A stretch of DNA of 57,666 nucleotides from Myxococcales bacterium (GTDB lineage Bacteria > Myxococcota > Myxococcia > Myxococcales > JAJYLH01). The stretch covers positions 1-57,666 of the forward strand of contig JAJYLH010000037.1 of NCBI GenBank assembly GCA_021787845.1, given 5' to 3'. Below the pieces are notes generated by a model. That model was given only the letters and a program-made list of their open reading frames with translations. It ran no database searches and was not told the DNA's origin. Of this stretch, positions 9,781 through 18,097 are shown one piece after another. A program made the position numbers and the translations under genes. Position 1 is the first letter of the stretch. Each line of letters begins with the position of its first letter.

Positions 9781-10010
9781 GAGCCGAAACATCGATGGTC
9801 GAGGGTCAAATATACACTACCACCGTCGCCATTACGGACCGCGATGTAGCCAACATACACACGCCCGCCTGAAATACGGATGGCGATGTGGCCGATATAC
9901 TCGGCGCCGATGCTGATATACACGCGAGGTGTCGCCAATATACTCGCGCAAGGCCGAAATATGGATGCGACGAGCTCCAAGATGGACGTCGGGGCCGAAA
10001 ATATCGATCC
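9781..10010. repeat. Degenerate ~21-bp tandem array, about 11 units
   Basis: A core like GCCRAWATAC recurs at spacings of 19-23 bp, with core positions near 9811, 9831, 9854, 9873, 9896, 9917, 9939, 9960, 9981 and 10002; the last four are exactly 21 bp apart. The AT-rich core stands out against the local GC content. Spacing irregularities break any single reading frame. A second 21-bp array lies at 57441-57545. Confidence 0.65.
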
Positions 10011-10131
10011 GCCCCGCGGCCCAGGCGGTCACCCGGCCGGATCGAAGGGTGGGAACCCCGGGCGGAAGGGCGACGACCAGGTCTGATGAGCTTCCCGGTT
10101 CGGTCCATGCCCGTCCGGTTGATGCATCTGC

Positions 10132-10197
10132 CCTGAAAAAGGGTGGGCTCGGGCCGCTGGCCAGGCCGGCGGCCTGACACCACCGTCCTTTTTCAGG
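10132..10197. repeat. Inverted repeat with A5/T5 arms
   Basis: CCTGAAAAAGGGTGG at 10132-10146 pairs with CCACCGTCCTTTTTCAGG at 10180-10197, apart from a 3-nt bulge. The spacer is itself GC-rich and palindromic. It could act as a bidirectional terminator-like structure, but no gene end lies close by. Confidence 0.5.
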
Positions 10198-10268
10198 CTC
10201 TGCGCCGTTTCGCGTGGGTGGCGGGGAACGAGATGACGTTCATGATCATGCTCTTTCTCGGCCGAAAT

Positions 10269-10444
10269 TGGAGCCGGACACGTCAGTGTCCGGGTGCAGG
10301 CACGGCAACGCGAATGAGGATTGTGGGGCGGCGGGCTTGTCCCCCGCCGTTGGGGGCGGCGTCAGCGTGCGGCGGGGGGCAAGCCCCCGCCCTGGGGTTC
10401 TTGAAGTCCCTGCCTGCACCCGGACACTGGCGTGTCCGGCTCCA
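10269..10444. repeat. Nested palindromic element with 34-bp inverted ends
   Basis: Bases 10269-10302 and 10411-10444 are inverted repeats with a single mismatch in 34. Each arm is also a small palindrome (CCGGACAC ... GTGTCCGG). Inside, 10326-10350 and 10371-10393 form a second inverted pair, so the whole 176 bp could fold into one long hairpin. Related elements lie at 31080-31194 and 53353-53510, with a divergent one near 4368. No ORF is inside, so it looks like a non-autonomous or REP-like element. Confidence 0.75.
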
Positions 10445-10500
10445 GCTCCAATTTCGATTCCCATTTGAAACAGCGCGGCGCCCTTTTTCATCGCCCATGC

Positions 10501-10555
10501 TGAGCCATCGGCTCATGACGTCTCCGGATGAGCGGGTGCCCACCCATTCGGTGGG
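10501..10555 (-). terminator. Hairpins downstream of the polysaccharide operon
   Basis: Two short hairpins follow the 3' end of the flippase gene: TGAGCC-ATC-GGCTCA (10501-10515) and CCCACC-CATTC-GGTGGG (10539-10555). Neither has a U-tract on the minus strand, so intrinsic termination is only a possibility. Confidence 0.3.
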
Positions 10556-10600
10556 GTCAACCGGGTGAGCAGCCTGTCTCCGATTCACCCAGGCGGCCGC

Positions 10601-12067
10601 TCACGCCGCCTGCCCTCGGCCCAGGTCTTGGGCTTCCTTCGGCGGCCCGCGGCGGGCACGGCGACGGCGGTCGAGGTAATCCCAAGCGCTAAAGGAAATC
10701 GTCGCCGGTCCCGCCAGGAGGCATGCCAGAAGCGGCTCGTGCACCAACCCGGTCACCGCCGCCCCCAGGGTTCCCCCGGCCATCGCCGCCGCGATGGTCC
10801 TCAGCATCGCCCTGCCTCCGAGCAGGTCCGCCATCCCCACCTCGAGGTCGACCGCGACGATCAGAAGCTGCGCGAGCTTGCTGAGGAGATCGACCCCGAC
10901 GTGCGCCGCGATGACGCCGGTCATGCCATCGAGCGTCCATCCCACCGCCAGCGCCGGCCAGGTGACGGCGAGCTTTCCGGCGTAGGTCAAGAAGAGCGTC
11001 GGCGTGCGCGCCCGGGCCTTGAGCACCGCGTCGACCGGCAAGGACTGCACCGCCACCGCGACCACCGCGATGCGCATCACCGGCGCCGCCGCCGCGTACT
11101 TCGCGCCAAAGAGGATCTCGATGACCGGCCGCGCGGTCGCGATGAGGAGCGCCGACAGCGGCAAGAACGCCGTCGCGAGCTTCTCCACCGCCTCGACGAA
11201 GAGCTGCGCCGACTTCGAAGTCTCGCTCGCCCGGTCGAGCGCCGCGAGCCGCACCTGCAGGGTCTCCGAGACCGGCGAATACAGAAGCGACACCACCGGA
11301 ATCTGCGTGCAGCCGACCGCGTAGAGCGCGAAGAGCGCCGGCGTCGCCCGGGCGGCGATGTAGACCTGATGGAGCTGGAGCTGCTGCTGCCGGAGCAGAA
11401 CCGCGACCCCGAAGGGCAGCGCGTAGGCGAGCTGGACCTTGATCGACGACCAGGTCGGCAGGGATCGGAAGGCGCCGCCGAAAAGGACCAGCGTCGCCAC
11501 CCACCGCGCGAGTGCGGCCAGCGCCGCCGCCCAGACGAGGCCCGTCAGGCCGTGCCCGGTCAGGATCGCCGCCAGCATCGCCGTCACCCGGACCAGGTCC
11601 GACACGACGAGCGCGGTCGCACTCCATTCGGGCTTCCCCTGCGCGGTCAGGCCGATTTCCAAGGGCGCCGAGGCGAGCAGCGACCCGGCGAGCAGCGCCA
11701 CCGGCAGCGTCAGGCGGCCCAGGTCCGGGTTCGAGAAATGGCGGGCGATGAACGGGCCGAAGGCGACGAGACCCGAGCCGGTGAGCACCCCGAGAAGCGA
11801 GAGCGACACCAGCGCCTGGGCGATGAACGGCCGGCGCTCCTCGTCGGTCCGCCCGCGCGGGATGAAGTAGAAGAGGCTCTGCGCGAGGCCGAGTTGGAGC
11901 GAATAGGTCGCGAGGTTCGCGACCAGGTAGACCTGTTTGTAGGTTCCGTACTGGCCGCGGTCGAGCAGGCGCGCCAGCACCGCCGGCAGGGCGAGGCCGA
12001 CCACCGCCGAAATCGCCCGCCCGACGACCAGCGGCCGCGCGCTACGCCAGAGCGACTTCGAGGCCAT
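10601..12067 (-). CDS. Wzx-type polysaccharide flippase (MATE/MVF-like)
   Basis: A 488-residue polytopic membrane protein of the oligosaccharide flippase family, expected to move lipid-linked glycan units across the inner membrane. The N-terminus VVGRAISAVVGLALPAVLAR.. followed by YGTYKQVYLVANLATYSL is typical of the first helices of Wzx proteins, and about 12-14 hydrophobic segments follow. The ATG at 12067 overlaps the end of the upstream ligase gene by 26 bp, which suggests translational coupling. It is the last gene of the six-gene operon. The length suits the family; the transported substrate cannot be read from the sequence. Confidence 0.85.
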   Translation of the reverse strand: MASKSLWRSARPLVVGRAISAVVGLALPAVLARLLDRGQYGTYKQVYLVANLATYSLQLGLAQSLFYFIPRGRTDEERRPFIAQALVSLSLLGVLTGSGLVAFGPFIARHFSNPDLGRLTLPVALLAGSLLASAPLEIGLTAQGKPEWSATALVVSDLVRVTAMLAAILTGHGLTGLVWAAALAALARWVATLVLFGGAFRSLPTWSSIKVQLAYALPFGVAVLLRQQQLQLHQVYIAARATPALFALYAVGCTQIPVVSLLYSPVSETLQVRLAALDRASETSKSAQLFVEAVEKLATAFLPLSALLIATARPVIEILFGAKYAAAAPVMRIAVVAVAVQSLPVDAVLKARARTPTLFLTYAGKLAVTWPALAVGWTLDGMTGVIAAHVGVDLLSKLAQLLIVAVDLEVGMADLLGGRAMLRTIAAAMAGGTLGAAVTGLVHEPLLACLLAGPATISFSAWDYLDRRRRARRGPPKEAQDLGRGQAA

Positions 12068-13277
12068 CGGCGCGCTCCTGCGCCCGCTCGCGCCGCGCGC
12101 CTGCCACCACCGCTCCGGCTATCCCCAGGCCCAGGTAGAAGAACCAATCGAACGCGTACCCGGCCGTGGTCCCGCAGACCATCAGGGCGATGAAGCTCGC
12201 CAAGAGCGCCCGCGCCTCCCACCCGTACCGATCGGACCGGCGCGCCCGCCACAGGCCTTTGAGCATCAGGGCGAACATCGTCGCGAAGAGAAGGAGCCCC
12301 AGCGCCCCCAGCTCGACCAGCACCTGCATCCACATGTTGTGCGAGGCGTAGGCCTTGTCCTTCAGGTTGCGCGGCTCGTAGGCCCAGGCGTTCAGGTATC
12401 CGCCGGCACCGATACCGAGGAGCGGATGGCTCTCGAAGGCGCGCCAGCCCGCGTCCCAGGAGCGGAACCGATCCTGCGCGGAAGCGTCGACCTGGTAGTC
12501 GCCGATGGTCTCGGTCCGTTGCCAGAACGATTTCGGCGCGAAGAGGAGGACGCCTGCCGCCATCGTGCCGACGAGCGCCAGCGCTCGCGCCTTCCTCTCG
12601 GCGAGCAGCGCGAAGGCGACGAGCGCCATCGCCATCCCCAGCGCGCCGCCGCGCGAGTGCGTCACCACCACCGTCGCGCACTGGAGCCCGAGCGTCGCGA
12701 AGAGGGCGAGCCGCAGCAATCTCTTCGTCGAGAGCGCGAGGAGGAGCGTCCACACCATCGTCACCGACATCACCATCGCGAGGTGATTCGGATTCGCGAG
12801 CAAGCCGATCCACGACCCTCGGAAGCCCTCCACCAGACCGATTCCGGCGTCGTAACGCTGGAGGGTGCCGATGGCCGGGACGAGCGAAGAGAGCACGGCG
12901 ACGAAGAGGAGCTTGCGCACCCTGGCCGGGGTGGTCAGAGCGCCGACGATGCCGATGTAGGCGAGCAGGAGCTTCACCGCGCCGAGGAAAAAGCCGATGG
13001 CCTGTTGCGGCTCGAAGGCCCAGAGCGTGCTCAGGCCGGCGAAGCAGAAGAGCAGCACCATCGTGGCGCCGGTCCCGCCGGCCAGCCGTATCGGCGTGCC
13101 GCGCAGGACCCGGCGGAGGACGACGCCGGCCAGCATCATCGCGGCGCCGAGGAGCGCCGGCCGCAGCGGCGCGGTGAAGGGAAGCGAGTAGGCCGGGCTG
13201 GTGTAGAGACAGACCACGAAGAGGCAGGCGCCGCCGAAGGATAGGAGCTCGACGAAGTCGACGCGCCGAGCGTTCAC
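12042..13277 (-). CDS. O-antigen ligase / polymerase family membrane protein
   Basis: A 411-residue protein with about ten hydrophobic segments and a large polar loop near the C-terminal third, containing SWDAGWRAFESHPLLGIGAG and SHNMWMQVLVELGALGL. HxxxLGxGxG followed by HN is the Wzy_C (O-antigen ligase/polymerase) signature. It probably joins or polymerises glycan units on the periplasmic face. The start is GTG at 13277, within GTGA (13274-13277), so it overlaps the stop of the deacetylase gene by 4 bp; the much longer in-frame ORF upstream is a shadow. It overlaps the flippase gene downstream by 26 bp. Confidence 0.85.
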   Translation of the reverse strand: MNARRVDFVELLSFGGACLFVVCLYTSPAYSLPFTAPLRPALLGAAMMLAGVVLRRVLRGTPIRLAGGTGATMVLLFCFAGLSTLWAFEPQQAIGFFLGAVKLLLAYIGIVGALTTPARVRKLLFVAVLSSLVPAIGTLQRYDAGIGLVEGFRGSWIGLLANPNHLAMVMSVTMVWTLLLALSTKRLLRLALFATLGLQCATVVVTHSRGGALGMAMALVAFALLAERKARALALVGTMAAGVLLFAPKSFWQRTETIGDYQVDASAQDRFRSWDAGWRAFESHPLLGIGAGGYLNAWAYEPRNLKDKAYASHNMWMQVLVELGALGLLLFATMFALMLKGLWRARRSDRYGWEARALLASFIALMVCGTTAGYAFDWFFYLGLGIAGAVVAGARRERAQERADGLEVALA

Positions 13278-14407
13278 GCGAGCCTCCGGGTGCCCTGCTG
13301 CGGCGCGGAGAGCGGCACCGGCACCGGCTCCGGCATCCGCCCCGGCTCCGGCCGACGCAGGCCGAAAGCGGTCCAGGCCCCGTCGAGCTGGCAGGCGAGC
13401 ATCGAGCGGCTGGTGCGATCCTGGAGCCCGCGGGCGCTTCCCTCCCAGAGGACGCGGCGGCCGAGACGGAAGGGGTCGTCGCCCAGGCGGTTCAGGCGGT
13501 CCTCGGTGGTCACCGCGCTCTGGTAGCCGGCGCGGACGAGGGCGCGAATCACCGCCTCGTTCCAGAAGCCGTTGCAGTAGGCGAAGTGGCGGACCGGCCG
13601 GCCGACGGCGCGTTCGATGGCCGCCTTGCTCTCCCGAATCTCCCGCTCCACCGCGTCGGGCTCGAGATTCGTCAGCACCGCGTGCGAGACCGTGTGGGCG
13701 CCGATTTCGAAGCCGCCGTCGCACAGGGCGCGCACCCCGTCCCAATCGAGCGCGAGCGAGCGGTGCGGCGGTCTCGCGAGGACGTCGCTGGCGTGCGCGA
13801 GCTCGTGAATCAAGCCTTCCAGCCGGGCGGGCGTCTCGTCGCGGATGAGGTCGTGCAGCCACGCTTTCGCGCCGGCCTGGCCGCGGCGGAGGATGGTCTC
13901 GCGGGTCTCCGCCGGCACCCGCGCGCGCATCGCCGGGCTCTCTTCGAAAGCGCGCAGGAGCGCGAAGAGCCGGTCGTGCGGGAAGTGGCCTCGGCTCGTC
14001 ACCGGCCCGCTCGAAACGTAGATCGTCGCGGGCGCGTCGAACTCGCGCAGGATCGGCAGCGCGTTCTCGAGCACGTCCTGGTAGCCGTCGTCGAACGTGA
14101 TGACCGCGAGGTCACGCCGCGCGCGGGCCCTGCCGGCCAGCACCTCGACCGCGCGCGACATCGTCGAGAGGTCGAAACGGCGGGCGAGGTAGTCCAAGTG
14201 CGCGCGAAAGGTCTCGCGGGAGATGAGGCAGGTCTCGATGCCGCGCTGCCGTTCGCCTTCGAAGTCGGCGCAGACGCGGTGGTAGCCGACGATCACCACC
14301 CGCCGGCCGCCGGCCACCTGCCGCGCGCCGAACGCCACCGCCCACCGCAAGCCGCTCCACTCGATCGCGGTCGCCGAGAGCGCTTTCACCAACCGTCGCG
14401 CGTTCAT
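13274..14407 (-). CDS. Polysaccharide deacetylase (NodB homology domain)
   Basis: A 377-residue carbohydrate esterase family 4-like enzyme that should remove N- or O-acetyl groups from a surface polysaccharide. The NodB motifs are visible: TFDDG at 104-108 (D106 as putative base, D107 as metal ligand) and AHTVSH at 237-242 (H238 and H242 as metal ligands). There is no signal peptide, so the active domain may be cytoplasmic or anchored by partners. The ATG at 14407 follows the upstream acyltransferase stop by 16 bp; the stop overlaps the next gene by 4 bp. Confidence 0.9.
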   Translation of the reverse strand: MNARRLVKALSATAIEWSGLRWAVAFGARQVAGGRRVVIVGYHRVCADFEGERQRGIETCLISRETFRAHLDYLARRFDLSTMSRAVEVLAGRARARRDLAVITFDDGYQDVLENALPILREFDAPATIYVSSGPVTSRGHFPHDRLFALLRAFEESPAMRARVPAETRETILRRGQAGAKAWLHDLIRDETPARLEGLIHELAHASDVLARPPHRSLALDWDGVRALCDGGFEIGAHTVSHAVLTNLEPDAVEREIRESKAAIERAVGRPVRHFAYCNGFWNEAVIRALVRAGYQSAVTTEDRLNRLGDDPFRLGRRVLWEGSARGLQDRTSRSMLACQLDGAWTAFGLRRPEPGRMPEPVPVPLSAPQQGTRRLA

Positions 14408-14423
14408 CGTCCGTCCCCCCGGT

Positions 14424-15551
14424 TCAGCCCGGCGACAGCCGCATCGTCCGGACCGCTCGCGAGATGCGCACCGCCACCGCTTCCGGCAACGCCTGGCGCG
14501 CCACCCGCCGCGCGGCCGCGCGCACTCGCCCGCGCGCGCGCCCGAGAGCCCCCCGCGCCGAGAGGGTCCAGGTGACGCTGACCGTCCGCCGCGCCTCCCG
14601 CGTCCACTCGCGCTTGTACGATTCGCTCCCGCGCAGGAAGTCGATCTCCCGCATCCCCCGGCGAAAGGCGTCCTCGACGACCTTCGCGAGCAGCACGAGC
14701 CCGGCGCTCTTCGCGCCCCAGGCCGGGAGAAAGCCCGATTGGTAGTAGAGCGACCGACCCGCGTCGTCGAAGGTGTACGCCACCGCCACCGCCTCGCCCG
14801 CGACCCACAGGGTCCACAAGCGCAGCCGCCCCTCGTCGGCGAATCGCTCAGCGATGCGGGCGTGGAACCGGACGAGCCGCCCGTCGGCGAAGGCCTGGGT
14901 CCCGCCGGCCTCGTCCCAGCGGGCCCGGTGGAGGCGGTGGAACCGGGCGAGAAACGCCGGCACCGCGCGGGCGTCGGTCGCCACCTCGATGCGGTAGCCG
15001 GGCTGGGCCGCCAGCCACTTTTCCCGCCGGCGCAGGTTCTCCCGGCGGCCCATGGTGCGGAGGTAGGAGACGAAGTCGGTCCGGATCGGCAGGAACGGGC
15101 AGAGGTAGCGGTCCACGATGGCAAGAGCGCTCCGGCGATCCGAGAGCGCGCGGCGGAGGAACGGGATGGTCGGGCTCGCGGAATCGAGGTCGTCCAGCTC
15201 GATTCGGTCCGGCCGCAGCGCCCGCGCCTCGTCGAAGAGCACCTGACGCATCCGGTCGTCGTCCGCCAGCACGTCCAGGTAGTCGCCCCCTCCGCCGGCG
15301 CTGCCGATGAGCGAGAGCGTTCTCGCCCCCAACCGCTCCTCCTCGAAGAGCGGGAGGATGCCCCGCACCTGGCCGCCGTCGTCCGCGACGATGACGCGCA
15401 GCTTCCGCCCGGGTCCGAGCGCCCGCCACCACTCGAACGCCCAGGAGAAGCCGTTGAAGGGACCGAGTCGGCCGCCGCTGTGCGAGAGCGCGTTCCAGGA
15501 CCGCTCGAGGCCGGCGAACCCGCGCACGCCGCTGACCACCCGCGCCCGCAT
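14424..15551 (-). CDS. GNAT-type acyltransferase, CelD/BcsL (FemAB-like) family
   Basis: A 375-residue protein resembling the acetyltransferase family 6 proteins called CelD or BcsL, found in polysaccharide loci. Family-like segments include FNGFSWAFEWWRAL near the N-terminus and, in the C-terminal GNAT fold, LWVAGEAVAVAYTFDDAGRS, YYQSGF and EIDFLRGSESYKREW. It probably transfers an acyl or aminoacyl group to the glycan or its lipid carrier. The start ATG at 15551 immediately abuts the stop (15552) of the preceding gene. It is one of two related acyltransferases in this operon. Confidence 0.8.
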   Translation of the reverse strand: MRARVVSGVRGFAGLERSWNALSHSGGRLGPFNGFSWAFEWWRALGPGRKLRVIVADDGGQVRGILPLFEEERLGARTLSLIGSAGGGGDYLDVLADDDRMRQVLFDEARALRPDRIELDDLDSASPTIPFLRRALSDRRSALAIVDRYLCPFLPIRTDFVSYLRTMGRRENLRRREKWLAAQPGYRIEVATDARAVPAFLARFHRLHRARWDEAGGTQAFADGRLVRFHARIAERFADEGRLRLWTLWVAGEAVAVAYTFDDAGRSLYYQSGFLPAWGAKSAGLVLLAKVVEDAFRRGMREIDFLRGSESYKREWTREARRTVSVTWTLSARGALGRARGRVRAAARRVARQALPEAVAVRISRAVRTMRLSPG

Positions 15552-16721
15552 CTACTCGCCCGCCAGCGCCCGCGCCTTCGGCCGCCTCGTCGCCAGGGCG
15601 CGCTTGACCGTCCGGGCGATGCGCTCGATGTCGCCAAGGTCCAGGTCCTGGTGGATCGGCAGCTCGAGCACGTGCGCGCGCAGCGCCTCGACGTCGGGAA
15701 ACTTGCCGGGGGGGACCAGGGGAGAGCCCTCGCGCCAGAAATCGATGCTCTCGATGCCCTCCTGCGCGAGCGCCTGCTGGAGGGCCCGTTTGTCCTCGGT
15801 CCAGAGCGGATAGAAGAGCGGGCACGCGCCGCTCGGCAGCTCCTGGACCATCGGCGGACACACTTCGCGTAGCCGGGAGAGGAGCGCATAGTAGTTGCGT
15901 CGCCGGGCTTCGACGACGCTCCTGGCCTCCGACCGGACCGCGATGCGCAGGGAAGCAGGAGCGATGCCGAGCTTCTCCTGGCCGGGGACAAACGAGCGGG
16001 TCCCGACCGGCCGGGAGTCGACCGGCAGCGGTCCGACCAGACGCCACCATCGCGCCGTCTTCCGGAGCATCCGCCGGGCGAGGTGGCCGAGCGTTCCGCC
16101 CTGGCGATCGAGGTGCGTCAAGAGGCTCGCGAGAATCTGGTGCGCGGTCGCGAGCACGCCGGGGGGCGAGAGCGCCGGCGGGGGGCCGGGGGCCGGCATC
16201 CACAGCGCCCCTCCGTGCGGCACCGCCAGCGTCTTGTAGAAGCAGAAGATCGCCGCGTCGCCGCGGGAGCCGAGCGGGAAGCGGCCGTCCCGGCTGTAGA
16301 GCGCGAGCGCGCAGTCCTCGATGATTTTCAACCCCCGCGCCCGCGCGAAGGCGACGATCTCCGGCATCGGCTGGGGGAGGCCGACGAAATGGATGACGTA
16401 GATGGCGCGCGTTTCCGGCGTCACCTCGGCGGCGAGGCTCGCAAAGTCGGTCTGGAAATCGCGGGTGACGTTGTAGAAGCGCGGGCGGACGCCGGCGGCG
16501 AGGAGCGCTTCCACCTCCACCCCGTGGTGGTAGGCCGGCACCAGGACCTCGCAGCCCCCAAGGCCCAACCGCTCCACCGCCCGCACCACCGCGCCGCGCC
16601 CGAGATAGAAAGGCTGCGTCCGCGGGTCGGAGAGCGGGAAGGCGCGAGGGGCCCCGAGGGTGGGCAGGAGCGCTATCGGGTGGAGCGCCGGCAGCGCCGC
16701 GATCGGCCGGGGCCGCGTCAC
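15552..16721 (-). CDS. DegT/DnrJ/EryC1/StrS-type PLP aminotransferase-like protein
   Basis: A 389-residue member of the fold-type I PLP sugar aminotransferase family. VLVPAYHHGVEVEALLAAGV and IIEDCAL (Asp136 as the likely pyridine-N partner) fit the family. The lysine motif is FCFYKTLAVPHGG (K163), two residues shorter than the usual FSFxxxK arrangement, which suggests a divergent subfamily. The start is GTG at 16721, inside a GTGA overlap with the upstream acyltransferase stop. It may make an amino sugar for the polysaccharide, or a modified lipid-carrier substrate; the substrate is unknown. Confidence 0.8.
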   Translation of the reverse strand: MTRPRPIAALPALHPIALLPTLGAPRAFPLSDPRTQPFYLGRGAVVRAVERLGLGGCEVLVPAYHHGVEVEALLAAGVRPRFYNVTRDFQTDFASLAAEVTPETRAIYVIHFVGLPQPMPEIVAFARARGLKIIEDCALALYSRDGRFPLGSRGDAAIFCFYKTLAVPHGGALWMPAPGPPPALSPPGVLATAHQILASLLTHLDRQGGTLGHLARRMLRKTARWWRLVGPLPVDSRPVGTRSFVPGQEKLGIAPASLRIAVRSEARSVVEARRRNYYALLSRLREVCPPMVQELPSGACPLFYPLWTEDKRALQQALAQEGIESIDFWREGSPLVPPGKFPDVEALRAHVLELPIHQDLDLGDIERIARTVKRALATRRPKARALAGE

Positions 16722-17899
16722 GAGGCGCTCCGGCGAAGCCTTGCCCGGGCGCCCTTCCACACCGCCGCCGCCGCCGGATGGAGGCGGCAGCGCACCAGCC
16801 AGGCGGCACGACCGGCGAGCGACCGGCGGAAGGCGAGGACGCTCGCGTGCGGGCGCACGAGCGGCGTCCAGTCGCGCTTCCACTCCATCGAGTGGCCGAG
16901 GAACTCGAAGGTCTCCAGCCGCTCCTTGATGCAACGCTGGAGCACCATGGAGGCCAGGAGCTGTCCCGGGGAATCGGTGCGGTACGCCTCCTTGTAACCG
17001 GTCTTGGGGAGGTAGTAGCGGCCGCGGGTCACGTGGCCGAGTTGGAAGGCGATGCGCTCGTCGCCGAGCTTCAGGAAGGAGAGCCTGAGCGCTCCCGCCC
17101 GGGCGAGCGCCCTGGCCCAGCCCGCGTAGAAGCCCACCGTCTGCGGCCTCGCGCGGATGGCCGAGCCTTCCCGTCCCTTCCAGCCCGAGGCCTCGATGTC
17201 GAAGGCGTCCAGGAGCGCGCCGTCGAGGCCGTCGAGCGACTCGACCCGCTCGAGCGACACCTCGCCCTGCTCCTTCAGCCGCCGCATCCGCCGGCGCAGG
17301 TTCTGCTTGAATTTCGCGTCGAGCCGGGCCTCCAGCTCCTCGTACGACGCGGGCAGCGGAAGGGTGGGGCTGTCCATCGGCGACTCGAGGTGGACGAGGA
17401 AGCCCGCCTCCACGAGCGCTCGCACCACTCGGTCGAGCACGCCCCCCTCGCGCGGGACCGCCCGGAGCTGGAGCGCGTCCCACGGCTCCTCGCGCACGGC
17501 GTCGATGAGCGCCGGCACCGCGTCGAGCCCGCCGGGGCCGAGAACGAGGCCGCCGCGCGTCACGTGGCTGTCGCCCAGACTCGACCCGAGACGCACGGAC
17601 ACGCCGTCGAGGGTGGTAGCGCTGAAGATCAGCGGCAGCGCAGCCAGGAGGCGTCCGGCCCTCTTCGCGGTCGCCACCACCGGCTCGCGCGAAGGCTCGA
17701 AGCACTCCAGCCACAGTCGGAGGAAATCCGGCTCCATCGCGGGTGATGGATCCGGTCCCGCGACGAGCGCCGCTTCCCACGCGGGCGCCAGCTTGAGGAA
17801 CGCCTCCCGCCCCCGCACGATCTCGGCGGTGGAAGCTGGCCGGCTGCGGTCCTGCTGCCCGATGGCCCCGGCCGCCACCGCCGCCTCCCGCGCCCGCAT
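16718..17899 (-). CDS. GNAT-type acyltransferase, CelD/BcsL family (first operon gene)
   Basis: A 393-residue protein of the same CelD/BcsL-like family as the gene at 14424-15551. Typical segments are KFKQNLRRRMRRLKEQG, FYAGWARALARAGALRLSFL, YYLPKTGYKEAY and FEFLGHSMEWKRDW. ATG at 17899 is preceded by a strong GGGAGGAG. It begins the six-gene operon and ends in a 4-bp GTGA overlap with the next gene. The upstream 198 bp to the divergent PEBP gene should contain both promoters; I see no unambiguous elements. Confidence 0.8.
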   Translation of the reverse strand: MRAREAAVAAGAIGQQDRSRPASTAEIVRGREAFLKLAPAWEAALVAGPDPSPAMEPDFLRLWLECFEPSREPVVATAKRAGRLLAALPLIFSATTLDGVSVRLGSSLGDSHVTRGGLVLGPGGLDAVPALIDAVREEPWDALQLRAVPREGGVLDRVVRALVEAGFLVHLESPMDSPTLPLPASYEELEARLDAKFKQNLRRRMRRLKEQGEVSLERVESLDGLDGALLDAFDIEASGWKGREGSAIRARPQTVGFYAGWARALARAGALRLSFLKLGDERIAFQLGHVTRGRYYLPKTGYKEAYRTDSPGQLLASMVLQRCIKERLETFEFLGHSMEWKRDWTPLVRPHASVLAFRRSLAGRAAWLVRCRLHPAAAAVWKGARARLRRSAS

Positions 17900-18097
17900 G
17901 CTCCTCCCCCCTTCGACGCGCAGGCGACCGACGCGCGCCCTGGCGGTCGAAGGTAGGGGCCGGTCTCGCGGGCGGCCAAGACGTGTCCGGCGCACGACAA
18001 GGCGGGGGCGGGACTTCCATCGGCTGGGACCGGAAACCTTCCTTGGCTTGCGTCGCGGCGCAGCGAGCGCGAGTCTCCCGTCGACCCGGAGGCCTCG

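Larger units (their letters stand above)
9508..10600. other. 1.1-kb gene-free region holding repeats
   Basis: I find no convincing gene here. The stretch separates the start of the IPT/kelch lipoprotein operon from the 3' end of the polysaccharide operon. It contains a 21-bp degenerate array, an inverted repeat with A5/T5 arms, a nested palindromic element, and two small hairpins next to the operon end, each listed separately. Bases 9508-9780 presumably hold the promoter of the lipoprotein operon, but I see no clear -35/-10 pair. Confidence 0.6.

Noticed and set aside
9684-9980. 98-codon minus-strand frame across the 21-bp array (YISIGAEYIGHIAIRISGG)
   Set aside because: The beta-like periodicity comes from the DNA repeat. 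Unit spacing varies (19-23 bp), there is no RBS, and the downstream part is noise.
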